Shown: positions 1 through 6,237, numbered from the stretch's first letter. The stretch is 6,481 nt of DNA from Bordetella parapertussis (GCA_945883145.1 CAMCXB010000096.1:1-6481), one strand, 5' to 3'. A program made the numbers and translations. The notes: a model not told the origin generated them from the sequence alone.

Positions 1-512
1 TAGTGTTTGTCTTTAGGTTCGACAATACTGATTTGCAGATTAGGTTGGCGTTTCAGTAAACTCGCTGCTAGTCCTATACCGGCACTACCGCCGCCAATGA
101 TGACGATGTCTTGTTGTGCATTCCAATTACACGCAGCTGCAGAGTTTGCGCCGGCTGAAATAGATTGGCTGTTTAAGGCAGTCGCCATTTGATATAAATT
201 CGTTGAGCGAGCACCGCTACGACAAAAAGCGAGTATGGGGCCGGGTTGACTTGCTATTAGAGCTGCGAATTCTGTAATTTGTGCATCCGTCACCTGACCA
301 CTAATGACTGGTAGATAGCTGTACTGTAAACCTGCTGCTTGCGCTGCTTTTGCCATTTCTGCGCTGGTGGGTTGAGATGCGCCGCCTTCGCCATCAGGTC
401 GATTGTTAATCACTGATTTATAACCTTGCGCTGCAATTTCCTGCATATCTTCAGGCATAAATTGCGGTGCGGTGCCGAAATTTGGGTTATGGCGTGTAAT
501 GGAAACTGGCAT
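1..512 (-). CDS. DUF442 rhodanese-like domain fused to FAD/NAD(P)-dependent oxidoreductase (SQR-like), C-terminus cut by window
   Basis: The gene runs leftward off the window; 170 codons of the N-terminal part are visible. Residues 1 to about 115 resemble the DUF442/TIGR01244 family (also called Blh N-terminal or PTP-like), with a loop C97-R-S-G-A-R102 that has the C-x4-R form of a rhodanese-type sulfurtransferase. After a short linker, residues 135-166 form a Rossmann beta-alpha-beta unit with G140-x-G142-x-x-G145 and an acidic residue, E165, at the end of the second strand, as in FAD-binding sulfide:quinone reductase-like enzymes. The start is supported by AGGAG (518-522 on the opposite strand) five bases upstream. 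In known systems such fusions act in sulfide or persulfide detoxification: the oxidoreductase makes sulfane sulfur and the rhodanese domain transfers it. The divergent neighbour is a persulfide dioxygenase-type hydrolase, which supports this role. The oxidoreductase substrate is inferred, because its active-site cysteines lie outside the window. Confidence 0.88.
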   Translation of the reverse strand, partial: MPVSITRHNPNFGTAPQFMPEDMQEIAAQGYKSVINNRPDGEGGASQPTSAEMAKAAQAAGLQYSYLPVISGQVTDAQITEFAALIASQPGPILAFCRSGARSTNLYQMATALNSQSISAGANSAAACNWNAQQDIVIIGGGSAGIGLAASLLKRQPNLQISIVEPKDKH

Positions 513-622
513 AGCTGCTCCTGATTCTGGTTTTTTATGAAAAATAGCTTAGCGAAACTATATGTCTAATGTGCAGTGTAGTTCACTTTAATGCGCTGCG
601 ATTATTTAATTAAGGTGAAAAC

Positions 623-651
623 ATTATATTTACAAATAAACTGTAAATCAA
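623..651 (-). promoter_or_regulatory. Putative sigma70 promoter of the leftward DUF442-oxidoreductase gene
   Basis: On the minus strand a perfect -10 TATAAT (628-623) is preceded by a 17-base spacer and a -35 TTGATT (651-646, matching the consensus TTGA core). The predicted start of transcription is near 616, which leaves a leader of about 100 bases before the ATG at 512. The element lies almost entirely inside the rightward promoter. Its -10 is in the left arm of the outer inverted repeat. This is read from sequence only. Confidence 0.55.
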
Positions 652-657
652 TATAAT
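629..657 (+). promoter_or_regulatory. Putative sigma70 promoter of the persulfide dioxygenase gene
   Basis: The -35 TTTACA (629-634, five of six consensus bases) is followed by a 17 base spacer and a perfect -10 TATAAT (652-657). Transcription would begin around 664, leaving a leader of about 24 bases before the ATG at 688. This placement also shows that the GTG at 658 cannot be the translation start, because it lies upstream of the predicted transcript. The -35 and spacer contain the inner inverted repeat, so a bound repressor would block polymerase. Confidence 0.7.
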
Positions 658-687
658 GTGTACAGATTAATTAAACGGAGTCTTGCT

Positions 688-1560
688 ATGTCGATATCAA
701 ACACCCCACAGGTACACGGTATTTTTGACCCTGCGACTTGGACTGTCACCTACGTGGTCTATGAAAAAGTTGGCAGCGCCTGCGCAATTATTGACTCTGT
801 ACTCGACTACGACCACAAGTCGGGTCGCACTCACACGACATCAGCAGACAAAGTGATTGCCTTTGTTAAAGAAAAAAATCTCAAGGTGGAATGGATTTTA
901 GAAACCCATGCTCACGCTGACCATGTGACGGCTGCGCCTTATTTAAAAGAAAAACTAGGTGGTGTGACTGCGATTGGTGATCACATCCAACAAGTGCAAA
1001 AAGTATTTCAGGGCGTATTTAATTTGGAATCTAGTTTTAAAACAGATGGATCGCAATTTGGTCATCTCTTAAAAGAAGATGAAGAATTTAGAATCGGAGA
1101 ACTGACTGCTAAAACATTGTTCGTGCCTGGTCACACGCCTGCCTGCGTTGCGTATCAAATTGGCGATGCTGTATTTGTTGGTGACACCATGTTTATGCCG
1201 GATGTAGGTACAGCGCGTTGTGATTTCCCTGGTGGTGATGCGAAAGTGCTTTATAAGTCAGTACGTAAGCTCTTAAGTCTGCCAAATGAAACACGATTAT
1301 TCATGTGTCATGACTATCCACCGAATAATAGAGAAGTTTGTTTTGAAACTACTGTAGCTGCTCAGCGTGAGAAAAATATTCATATGCACGATGGCATTAG
1401 TGAAGCAGAGTTTGTTGCGATGCGTAGTAAGCGTGATGCAACCTTAGAAATGCCGGTGCTAATTTTGCCGTCTGTACAAGTGAATATACGCGCTGGAGAG
1501 ATGCCACCTAAAGAGGCGAATGGCGTAGCGTATTTAAAGATTCCAATGAATTTACTGTAA
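688..1560 (+). CDS. MBL-fold metallo-hydrolase, Blh/ETHE1-type persulfide dioxygenase
   Basis: A 290-residue cytosolic protein with the metallo-beta-lactamase fold. Visible metal-site motifs are H74-A-H76-A-D78-H79, G148-H149-T150-P, G165-D166-T and C207-H208-D-Y. By analogy with ETHE1, H74, H149 and D166 would bind the single iron. The N-terminal stretch with D40-Y-D-H-K-S-G-R and the C-terminal part after the H208 motif resemble the Blh branch. Family members oxidise glutathione persulfide to sulfite and glutathione, the step after sulfide oxidation. The start at 688 has an upstream ACGGAG (675-680) seven bases away and lies just after the predicted transcription start. The gene is monocistronic: a strong terminator follows within about 20 bases. 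The divergent neighbour carries the DUF442 domain that is fused to this hydrolase in some Blh proteins. The persulfide substrate is inferred from family and context; a general hydrolase role is less likely. Confidence 0.88.
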   Translation: MSISNTPQVHGIFDPATWTVTYVVYEKVGSACAIIDSVLDYDHKSGRTHTTSADKVIAFVKEKNLKVEWILETHAHADHVTAAPYLKEKLGGVTAIGDHIQQVQKVFQGVFNLESSFKTDGSQFGHLLKEDEEFRIGELTAKTLFVPGHTPACVAYQIGDAVFVGDTMFMPDVGTARCDFPGGDAKVLYKSVRKLLSLPNETRLFMCHDYPPNNREVCFETTVAAQREKNIHMHDGISEAEFVAMRSKRDATLEMPVLILPSVQVNIRAGEMPPKEANGVAYLKIPMNLL

Positions 1561-1573
1561 TTGCCTATGCCAT

Positions 1574-1612
1574 AAAAAAAGCCTGTGTAGCGCAAGCTAC
1601 ACAGGCTTTTTT
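1574..1612. terminator. Bidirectional rho-independent terminator
   Basis: A perfect 11 bp stem, GCCTGTGTAGC (1581-1591) with GCTACACAGGC (1596-1606), closes a GCAA tetraloop of the GNRA type. It is flanked by seven A on the left (1574-1580) and six T on the right (1607-1612), so it ends transcription in both directions. It sits between the converging dioxygenase gene and the PuuD-like gene and serves both. Confidence 0.95.
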
Positions 1613-1627
1613 AATGCTGCTATTAGA

Positions 1628-2221
1628 TTACAAACCGCCGTTTTGTTGCGCCACCATCATGTACAACATGGGGATGGAGAGCATAGTGTTAACACGTGAA
1701 GTTAACATAGCTAAACGAGCAGCAGCTGCTTTTGCTTCTGGTTCAACAGTCACCATACCTAATGCTTTTTTCTGATTAGGCCAAATGATGAACCAAACAT
1801 TAAATGCCATCACGAGAGCAATCCACATGCCAATTCCGATTGCATGGAAAGGCGGAGTGAATGTCAGTGCTTGTGCAAGATAACCATTTGCAGCAGCAAC
1901 TAAGATGCCTGTGATTACAGTCGCTAATGCAGCCCAACGGAACCAGAACAAAGCGGTTGGTGCAATGACTTTACCAATTGCCGGTTTTTGTTCATCCGGA
2001 ATTTTTGGCATAGAAGGAATTTGTACGAAATTAAAGTACCACAGCAAACCTATCCACATAGTGCCGCAAACTACATGCAACCAACGCAATATGAATGCGC
2101 CCCATGCGTGTCCCATCTCAGGGCTAGCACCTGTGATGCCACCAACGATAAGTACCAATAAAATCAGCAATACAATGCCAGCAATAATGGTACGTCCAAG
2201 AGATTGCAAAATCGCAGCCAT
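1628..2221 (-). CDS. Short PuuD-like (urate hydroxylase membrane-domain family) integral membrane protein
   Basis: This 197-residue protein is hydrophobic, with probable membrane segments near residues 12-30, 42-64, 88-112, 125-147 and 178-192. R46-W-L-H-V-V-C-G-T-M-W-I-G, F140-N-V-W-F-I-I-W-P-N-Q-K and S175-R-V-N-T-M-L-S-I-P-M-L match my memory of the membrane domain of PuuD (Urate_ox_N). Full-length PuuD, an inner-membrane urate oxidase, is about twice as long and ends in a cytochrome c domain. This protein has no CXXCH motif and stops right after the membrane part. Short members of this type are often labelled PuuD by databases, but urate oxidation is not supported here: no purine-degradation gene is nearby. 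H49 and H126 could be haem ligands, which is a guess. GGGAG (2227-2231 on the opposite strand) lies five bases before the ATG. The stop is followed by the bidirectional terminator. The family is fairly sure and the function unknown. Confidence 0.75.
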   Translation of the reverse strand: MAAILQSLGRTIIAGIVLLILLVLIVGGITGASPEMGHAWGAFILRWLHVVCGTMWIGLLWYFNFVQIPSMPKIPDEQKPAIGKVIAPTALFWFRWAALATVITGILVAAANGYLAQALTFTPPFHAIGIGMWIALVMAFNVWFIIWPNQKKALGMVTVEPEAKAAAARLAMLTSRVNTMLSIPMLYMMVAQQNGGL

Positions 2222-2340
2222 AAATTCTCCCGAAAAATTCTTATAAAGGTTGTTATTTATAAAAAGGACACTTGTCTGTGAAATAAAATCACGGTGCCTT
2301 AACGATGCGAAAACCGCGCGAAGTATAGCTTAAATTGTAA

Positions 2341-3681
2341 TCAAGAGTCATGTGGCAGATTGCGGACTGAACTGATATCAATTTCAGCACTACCTTCTGC
2401 CAGCCTTAAAGTAAAGCTTTGGGGAGGTGTGATGTGTTGTGGATGGCGCAGAATATTTCCTGCGTGATCTTGCAAAATCGCATAGCCGCGCTCTAGCGTG
2501 CGTTGCGGTGCAAGCAAATTCAACTGACTCGCTAGCCCCATTAATTGCTGTCTTAGTTGGGCGGTGTGTGTGTTGTGCGCTGAAGATAGGCGACGATGTA
2601 GTTGGCTTAAATCTGCTCGTTGTAAACGCGTATCGGGTAATTGACTCTTTAATCGCTCTTGCATCTGCAGTAATGCATGGCGGGATTGATTTAATGGTGT
2701 ATGCAGTGCGTGATGTAAACGCGATTGCATTGCGCTTAAGCGTAATTGTTGGTGTTTAATCGCTTGCGCAGGGCTTTGCAGTCTATGTGTATACCAGTCT
2801 AGTGTTTGCGTCAGATTATCGAGTTGTCGTCTGAGCGCAGAGGATAGTGAGTCAGCATAATCAAATAAAGCTGCAAGCCAATCGGCACGCGGTGTGGCTG
2901 CGAGTTCTGCTGCTGCAGTCGGTGTGGGTGCACGACAATCAGCAACGAAATCAGCAATGGTGAAGTCTGTTTCATGGCCTATGCCTGCAATCACAGGCAT
3001 GCTACAACTAGCAATGGCACGGGCGACTGACTCATCATTAAACGACCATAAATCTTCCATGCTGCCACCGCCACGACAAACTAGCAGCACATCACATTCA
3101 GCACGGCGTGAAGCAGTGTGAATCGCTACTGAAATTTTTTCTGCTGAACCTTCTCCTTGTACTGCAGTGGGATAGAGAATCACATCAATATGCGGAGCAC
3201 GTCTGTGTAAAGCAATCAATACATCACGCAAAGCTGCAGCTTGTGGACTCGTCACTATGGCTATGGTTTTTGGAAACTCAGGTAGTGCACGTTTACGCTC
3301 TTCATCAAATAAACCTTCTGCTGCCAGTTTAGTTTTGAGTTTGACGAAGGCTTCATACAGATTACCTACACCGGCTCTGCGTATGGATTCCACATTGAGT
3401 TGAAAGTCACCGCGCGGTGTGTACAAACTCACTAACGCTCGTACTTCAACTTTGTCACCTTCCTTGGGATTGAAATCAGCATATTGCGCACGTCCGCGAA
3501 ACATCACAGCACGCACCTGTGCCGCACTATCTTTTAACGTGAAATACCAATGACCGGACGCCGCACGGGTGAAATTTGAGATTTCTCCCGACACCCAAGC
3601 AAGTGGAAAGTTACGTTCAAGCAAGTTGCTAACTGCTTGATTTAGCTGAGAAACGCTGAGTATTTCTTGAGTGCTGGCCAT
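2341..3681 (-). CDS. xseA: Exodeoxyribonuclease VII large subunit
   Basis: A 446-residue cytoplasmic protein, the normal length for XseA. It joins several XseB small subunits to degrade single-stranded DNA from either end into oligonucleotides. Residues 6-105 form the OB-fold DNA-binding domain (S9-V-S-Q-L-N, W29-V-S-G-E-I-S-N-F and S42-G-H-W-Y-F-T-L-K are typical). The catalytic domain follows, with R203-G-G-G-S, D210-L-W-S-F-N-D and G235-H-E-T-D-F-T-I-A-D-F-V-A-D. D153, R203, H236 and D239 line up, two positions earlier, with the residues shown to matter in the E. coli enzyme. Residues of about 265-400 are helical and rich in Q, L and R, the usual coiled-coil arm, and L-E-R-G-Y-A-I-L near the end is the conserved C-terminal strand. 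The ATG at 3681 gives the expected N-terminus, but I see no Shine-Dalgarno before it. An in-frame stop lies 21 bases upstream, so no longer form is possible. xseB is not in the window. Confidence 0.97.
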   Translation of the reverse strand: MASTQEILSVSQLNQAVSNLLERNFPLAWVSGEISNFTRAASGHWYFTLKDSAAQVRAVMFRGRAQYADFNPKEGDKVEVRALVSLYTPRGDFQLNVESIRRAGVGNLYEAFVKLKTKLAAEGLFDEERKRALPEFPKTIAIVTSPQAAALRDVLIALHRRAPHIDVILYPTAVQGEGSAEKISVAIHTASRRAECDVLLVCRGGGSMEDLWSFNDESVARAIASCSMPVIAGIGHETDFTIADFVADCRAPTPTAAAELAATPRADWLAALFDYADSLSSALRRQLDNLTQTLDWYTHRLQSPAQAIKHQQLRLSAMQSRLHHALHTPLNQSRHALLQMQERLKSQLPDTRLQRADLSQLHRRLSSAHNTHTAQLRQQLMGLASQLNLLAPQRTLERGYAILQDHAGNILRHPQHITPPQSFTLRLAEGSAEIDISSVRNLPHDS

Positions 3682-3888
3682 GAGAATGAGGGAATAATCT
3701 TATCTATTTGATAGCTAATTTTGAAGCTGTCCACATAAATGCCTTTATATAATAAATATTCCCTAAGCATGATGAATAATGCTGAGAAATTCTCTAATCC
3801 ATTGATTTAATTGAAGAAATTATTTTGCCCTAAGTTAATGCAAATAAGAAAAAACCTTTTGAATCAAGCACTTTGGGCGCAAGTGTTC

Positions 3889-3930
3889 AAGTTACTCACA
3901 AAGTTATCCACATAACTTGTGAACAAACTT
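3889..3930. repeat. Imperfect dyad centred on a perfect DnaA box
   Basis: AAGTTAT (3901-3907) and ATAACTT (3912-3918) form a perfect 7 bp inverted repeat around CCAC. The pairing continues outward past a one-base bulge through TCAC/GTGA and then more loosely to 3889 and 3930. TTATCCACA, the consensus DnaA box, is at 3904-3912. Weaker matches lie on each side: TTACTCACA (3892-3900, seven of nine) and TGTGAACAA (3918-3926, reverse strand TTGTTCACA, seven of nine). A more distant CTGTCCACA is at 3727-3735. The base pairing is certain. Binding by DnaA is inferred, and a role in replication origin function is only a possibility. Confidence 0.5.
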
Positions 3931-4064
3931 TCAAGCCTAGTGAGATAGGCTGACAGCCAGACTTGCTGTAAAAAATTTGACGGAAATAAATTATCAATAA
4001 AATAATGATTTCGCAGCTAACCCTGTTTTATGCGCCGCTTTAATCTCACATTACCTGTCCTGAT

Positions 4065-4082
4065 CAGTCATGACAGTCATGA
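4065..4082 (+). repeat. Tandem 9 bp direct repeat
   Basis: CAGTCATGA occurs twice with no gap (4065-4073 and 4074-4082), directly after a TGATCA palindrome that shares its last two bases. The pair is 16 bases upstream of the possible exbB -35 element, a spacing that could suit an activator. It could equally be chance or slippage. Confidence 0.6.
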
Positions 4083-4098
4083 GAATTGGATTCTGACT

Positions 4099-4126
4099 TG
4101 CCCGCCATAGGCTAAGCGGTTACAGT
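4099..4126 (+). promoter_or_regulatory. Possible promoter of the exbB-exbD-lpxK-trm112 operon
   Basis: A -35-like TTGCCC starts at about 4099 and a -10-like TACAGT ends at 4126, with about 16 to 17 bases between them. Each hexamer matches four of six consensus bases. Transcription would begin near 4133, about 30 bases before the TTG start at 4163. No other pair in the gap fits the position better, but the match is modest. Confidence 0.3.
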
Positions 4127-4162
4127 CTGCATCCAGTATTGTTCGCTCTTCTGGGGGTAAAT

Positions 4163-4768
4163 TTGTTTGCTATTCTTCAGGCTGCAGGTTGGCCAATTTG
4201 GTTTTTATTATTGGCCTCAGTGATTGCTGTGACCATTATTGTTGAGCGTCTCTTGTATTTACGCAGAGATAAGATTTTGCCGCCCACCTTATTACCTGAG
4301 GTGATTAAGGTGACACACGGTGGTCGGATTGATGATGACGTGGTGACACAGCTTGCTCAAAACTCACCTTTAGGCGAAGTCTTAGCAGCTGGTTTACGAA
4401 ATCTGCATGCGCCACGTGAAGTCATGAAAGAAGCCATAGAAGAAGCAGGTCGAGCAACAGCCCATCAATTAGAGCGTTATTTGAGTGCACTAGGTACTGT
4501 GGCGACTTTATCACCACTGCTAGGTTTGTTTGGCACTGTAGTGGGTATGATTGAATTATTTGGATCACAAAATGCAACCGGTGCTGATCCCACTCAACTA
4601 GCACATGGTATTTCCGTGGCGTTGTACAACACAGGTTTTGGTTTAGCAGTTGCTATGCCTTCGCTAGTGTTCTATCGATACTTTCGTGCCATAGTCGATG
4701 ACTTCATGATAGAGATGGAACAGCAAGCAATTCGATTTGTTGATGTGGCCTTAGGTTCACGTTCTTGA
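4163..4768 (+). CDS. exbB: ExbB/TolQ/MotA-family proton channel subunit (TTG start)
   Basis: A 201-residue inner-membrane protein that, with the ExbD-like protein encoded next, should form a proton-driven stator complex. Membrane segments lie near residues 9-30, 109-134 and 153-175. The family signature is clear in P118-L-L-G-L-F-G-T-V-V-G-M-I and in G149-I-S-V-A-L-Y-N-T-G-F-G-L-A-V-A-M-P, where T157 matches the conserved pore threonine. It lacks the periplasmic N-terminal extension of longer ExbB proteins. I chose TTG at 4163 because GGGGG (4153-4157) lies five bases upstream and the resulting N-terminus, M-F-A-I-L-Q-A-A-G-W-P-I-W, matches the usual start of betaproteobacterial relatives. 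An in-frame TTG at 4139 has no ribosome site. No TonB or Tol partner is nearby, so whether it energises outer-membrane uptake or an envelope task linked to lipid A is open. Confidence 0.92.
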   Translation: MFAILQAAGWPIWFLLLASVIAVTIIVERLLYLRRDKILPPTLLPEVIKVTHGGRIDDDVVTQLAQNSPLGEVLAAGLRNLHAPREVMKEAIEEAGRATAHQLERYLSALGTVATLSPLLGLFGTVVGMIELFGSQNATGADPTQLAHGISVALYNTGFGLAVAMPSLVFYRYFRAIVDDFMIEMEQQAIRFVDVALGSRS

Positions 4769-4777
4769 TGGTGCATC

Positions 4778-5203
4778 ATGAATTTTCGTAAAGGTCATAA
4801 GCGCGAAGAACCAGAGATTAATCTGATCGCTTTTATTGATGTGTTGTTGGTGATTTTAATTTTTTTGATGATCTCCACCACGTACAGTAAATATGCAGCG
4901 CTACAAATCACATTGCCAAATTCTGAGTCTGAGCAAGCCGCTGCTGAGCCTCGTAGTATCAGTGTGGCTGTTGATGCGCAAGGACGTTATGCAATCAACT
5001 ATCGTGTCTTAGAAGGGCGTGATCCTGTTTCTTTAGCAGAGGAATTACGTCATGCTGCAAATGGGAATGCTGAGATTGTGGTTGAAATTTATGCAGATGC
5101 ATTAACCAGTCATCAGTCAGTCATCAATGTGTTGGAAGCTGCACGTCTCGCTGGTTTGCCCAGAATTAGTTTTTCTGCACAAACCAATAAAAAACAAAAA
5201 TAA
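4778..5203 (+). CDS. exbD: ExbD/TolR-family biopolymer transport protein
   Basis: A 141-residue single-pass inner-membrane protein, the partner of the ExbB-like channel. A short basic cytoplasmic N-terminus is followed by E13-I-N-L-I-A-F-I-D21-V-L-L-V-I-L-I-F-L-M, the typical membrane helix. D21 is the conserved aspartate that carries the proton. The rest (about 40-141) is the periplasmic ExbD/TolR domain, ending in a lysine-rich tail. The gene starts nine bases after the exbB stop and has only a weak ribosome site (GGTG at 4770-4773), so it probably depends on translational coupling to exbB. It is followed 23 bases later by lpxK. Family assignment is secure. The ExbD name is preferred to TolR because tolA, tolB and pal are absent. 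Confidence 0.93.
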   Translation: MNFRKGHKREEPEINLIAFIDVLLVILIFLMISTTYSKYAALQITLPNSESEQAAAEPRSISVAVDAQGRYAINYRVLEGRDPVSLAEELRHAANGNAEIVVEIYADALTSHQSVINVLEAARLAGLPRISFSAQTNKKQK

Positions 5204-5226
5204 GTCAAAGAGATGTTGGTCTTCTT

Positions 5227-6237
5227 ATGTCATCACCACGTTCTGTAATTGAATCTGTGTTGTTAACTGCTTGGCAGCGCCGCGGTGTGATTGCTTGTTT
5301 ATTGTGGCCACTATCTTTTATTTTCAACCTACTGATAGTCACACGCTTAGCGCTGTATGCGTTGGGGATTTTTCGCATCACTATCTTGCCGGTACCGGTC
5401 ATCGTGGTGGGAAATATTTTTGTAGGTGGTACGGGTAAAACTCCTTTAGTGATTTGGATCATTCAACTACTTCAAGAGCAGGGTTGGAAACCTGCTGTGA
5501 TTTCACGTGGTTATGGCTCCTCAGATCAGCAAGTACGTGCGGTTGAAAAAAATAGTCATGCGCAAGAAGTTGGTGATGAACCCTTATTGATTGCGAAAAG
5601 AACGGGTGTTCCTGTTTTTATTGGGCGTGATCGCGCTGCTGCAGGTTTAGCGTTGTTGCAAGCACATCCTAATGTGAACATCATTATTTCTGATGATGGA
5701 TTGCAGCATTATGCGTTAGGCAGAAATATAGAAATTCAACTTTCTGATTCACGTGGCAATGGCAATGGATGGTTGCTGCCTGCTGGACCATTACGTGAAC
5801 CTGCAACCAGACAAAGTGACTTTTATGTCGTTAACACGACGGAAGAAAGTGCAGGCGATGCATATGCCATGCAACTCGTGCCAGTTGATGCAGAACGTTT
5901 ATTAGATCGTACACAACGCAAATCATTGCGTGATTTTTCTTTTGTACAGTCAGTAGCTGGTGTTGCTGGTATAGGTCATCCTGAACGCTTCTTTGCCACG
6001 CTACGAACACATGGCATTAGCCTCACCACAACGCAAGCATTGCCAGATCATTTTGATTATGCAACCAATCCTTTTACTGATATACAAGCTAATGCCATTC
6101 TGATTACAGAAAAGGATGCAGTAAAATGCATGCAACATAATGCAATCGCGCATGATGCACGAATATGGGTAGTGCCCGTACAAGCGCATGTCGATGCATC
6201 ACTTGCAAAACACATACTGGAGAAATTGCATGGATAA
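5227..6237 (+). CDS. lpxK: Tetraacyldisaccharide 4'-kinase
   Basis: LpxK phosphorylates the 4' position of the tetraacyl disaccharide 1-phosphate to make lipid IVA, at the cytoplasmic face of the inner membrane. It is 336 residues long, normal for the family. A hydrophobic N-terminal helix (about 20-48) anchors it. The P-loop is V61-G-N-I-F-V-G-G-T-G-K71-T-P, followed by S93-R-G-Y-G, G116-D117-E-P (the aspartate matches the catalytic one), D156-D-G-L-Q-H161, L184-P-A-G-P-L-R-E-P, G248-I-G-H-P-E-R-F-F, P273-D-H-F and I293-T-E-K-D-A-V-K. All the usual motifs are present, so the enzyme should be active. The ATG at 5227 gives the expected start, but the nearest purine-rich stretch (AAAGAGA, 5207-5213) is rather far away, so translation may be weak or coupled. 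Its last eight bases overlap trm112. Confidence 0.98.
   Translation: MSSPRSVIESVLLTAWQRRGVIACLLWPLSFIFNLLIVTRLALYALGIFRITILPVPVIVVGNIFVGGTGKTPLVIWIIQLLQEQGWKPAVISRGYGSSDQQVRAVEKNSHAQEVGDEPLLIAKRTGVPVFIGRDRAAAGLALLQAHPNVNIIISDDGLQHYALGRNIEIQLSDSRGNGNGWLLPAGPLREPATRQSDFYVVNTTEESAGDAYAMQLVPVDAERLLDRTQRKSLRDFSFVQSVAGVAGIGHPERFFATLRTHGISLTTTQALPDHFDYATNPFTDIQANAILITEKDAVKCMQHNAIAHDARIWVVPVQAHVDASLAKHILEKLHG

Larger units (their letters stand above)
621..659. repeat. Nested inverted repeats forming an operator-like site
   Basis: Two dyads are interleaved. The outer one is ACATTATA (621-628) paired with TATAATGT (652-659), a perfect 8 bp match. The inner one is ATTTACA (628-634) paired with TGTAAAT (642-648), 7 bp perfect with a 7 base gap. 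Their centres differ by about two bases, so this is not one simple palindrome. The repeats cover the -35 and -10 elements of both divergent promoters. ArsR-family repressors BigR and SqrR bind AT-rich palindromes over promoters of blh/pdo-type sulfide genes, so a similar repressor is a reasonable guess. No regulator gene is in the window. Confidence 0.6.
3682..4162. other. AT-rich divergent intergenic region with DnaA box and repeats
   Basis: This 481 bp gap lies between the divergent xseA and exbB genes. I found no convincing coding region, tRNA or intrinsic terminator in it. It has AT-rich tracts (about 3742-3760 and 3966-4010), a DnaA-box dyad near 3889-3930, a short hairpin AGCCTA/TAGGCT (3934-3939 with 3946-3951, no T-run after it), a tandem 9 bp repeat at 4065-4082, and a possible promoter just before exbB. 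The promoter of xseA should also be here, but I could not pick one with confidence. The length and AT-richness are unusual compared with the tight packing on either side. Confidence 0.7.

Noticed and set aside
658..687. Upstream GTG start for the persulfide dioxygenase, adding ten residues
   Set aside because: The GTG overlaps the last bases of the outer repeat just after the -10 box, before the predicted transcript begins. The ATG at 688 has a good ribosome site and the family's usual N-terminus.
1380..1595. Minus-strand open frame of 71 codons over the end of the dioxygenase gene
   Set aside because: It starts inside the terminator hairpin, covers the conserved C-terminus of a well-supported gene on the other strand and resembles no family I know.
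2222..2340. Promoter for the PuuD-like gene (TATAAA on the minus strand at 2261-2256)
   Set aside because: The -10-like element is good, but no -35 with more than three matching bases lies at a suitable distance. The gene may be read through from xseA, since I see no terminator between them.
2439..3332. Several plus-strand open frames opposite xseA
   Set aside because: They are antisense shadows of a clearly conserved gene and have compositions of no known family and no ribosome sites.
3934..3951. Hairpin AGCCTA/TAGGCT as a terminator or small RNA
   Set aside because: The stem is only six pairs, no T-run follows in either direction, and no nearby promoter gives it a plausible transcript.
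6188..6229. Longer Trm112 protein starting at an upstream ATG
   Set aside because: The extra 14 residues lie wholly inside lpxK in another frame. The ATG at 6230 has GGAG seven bases upstream and matches the known family start and length.
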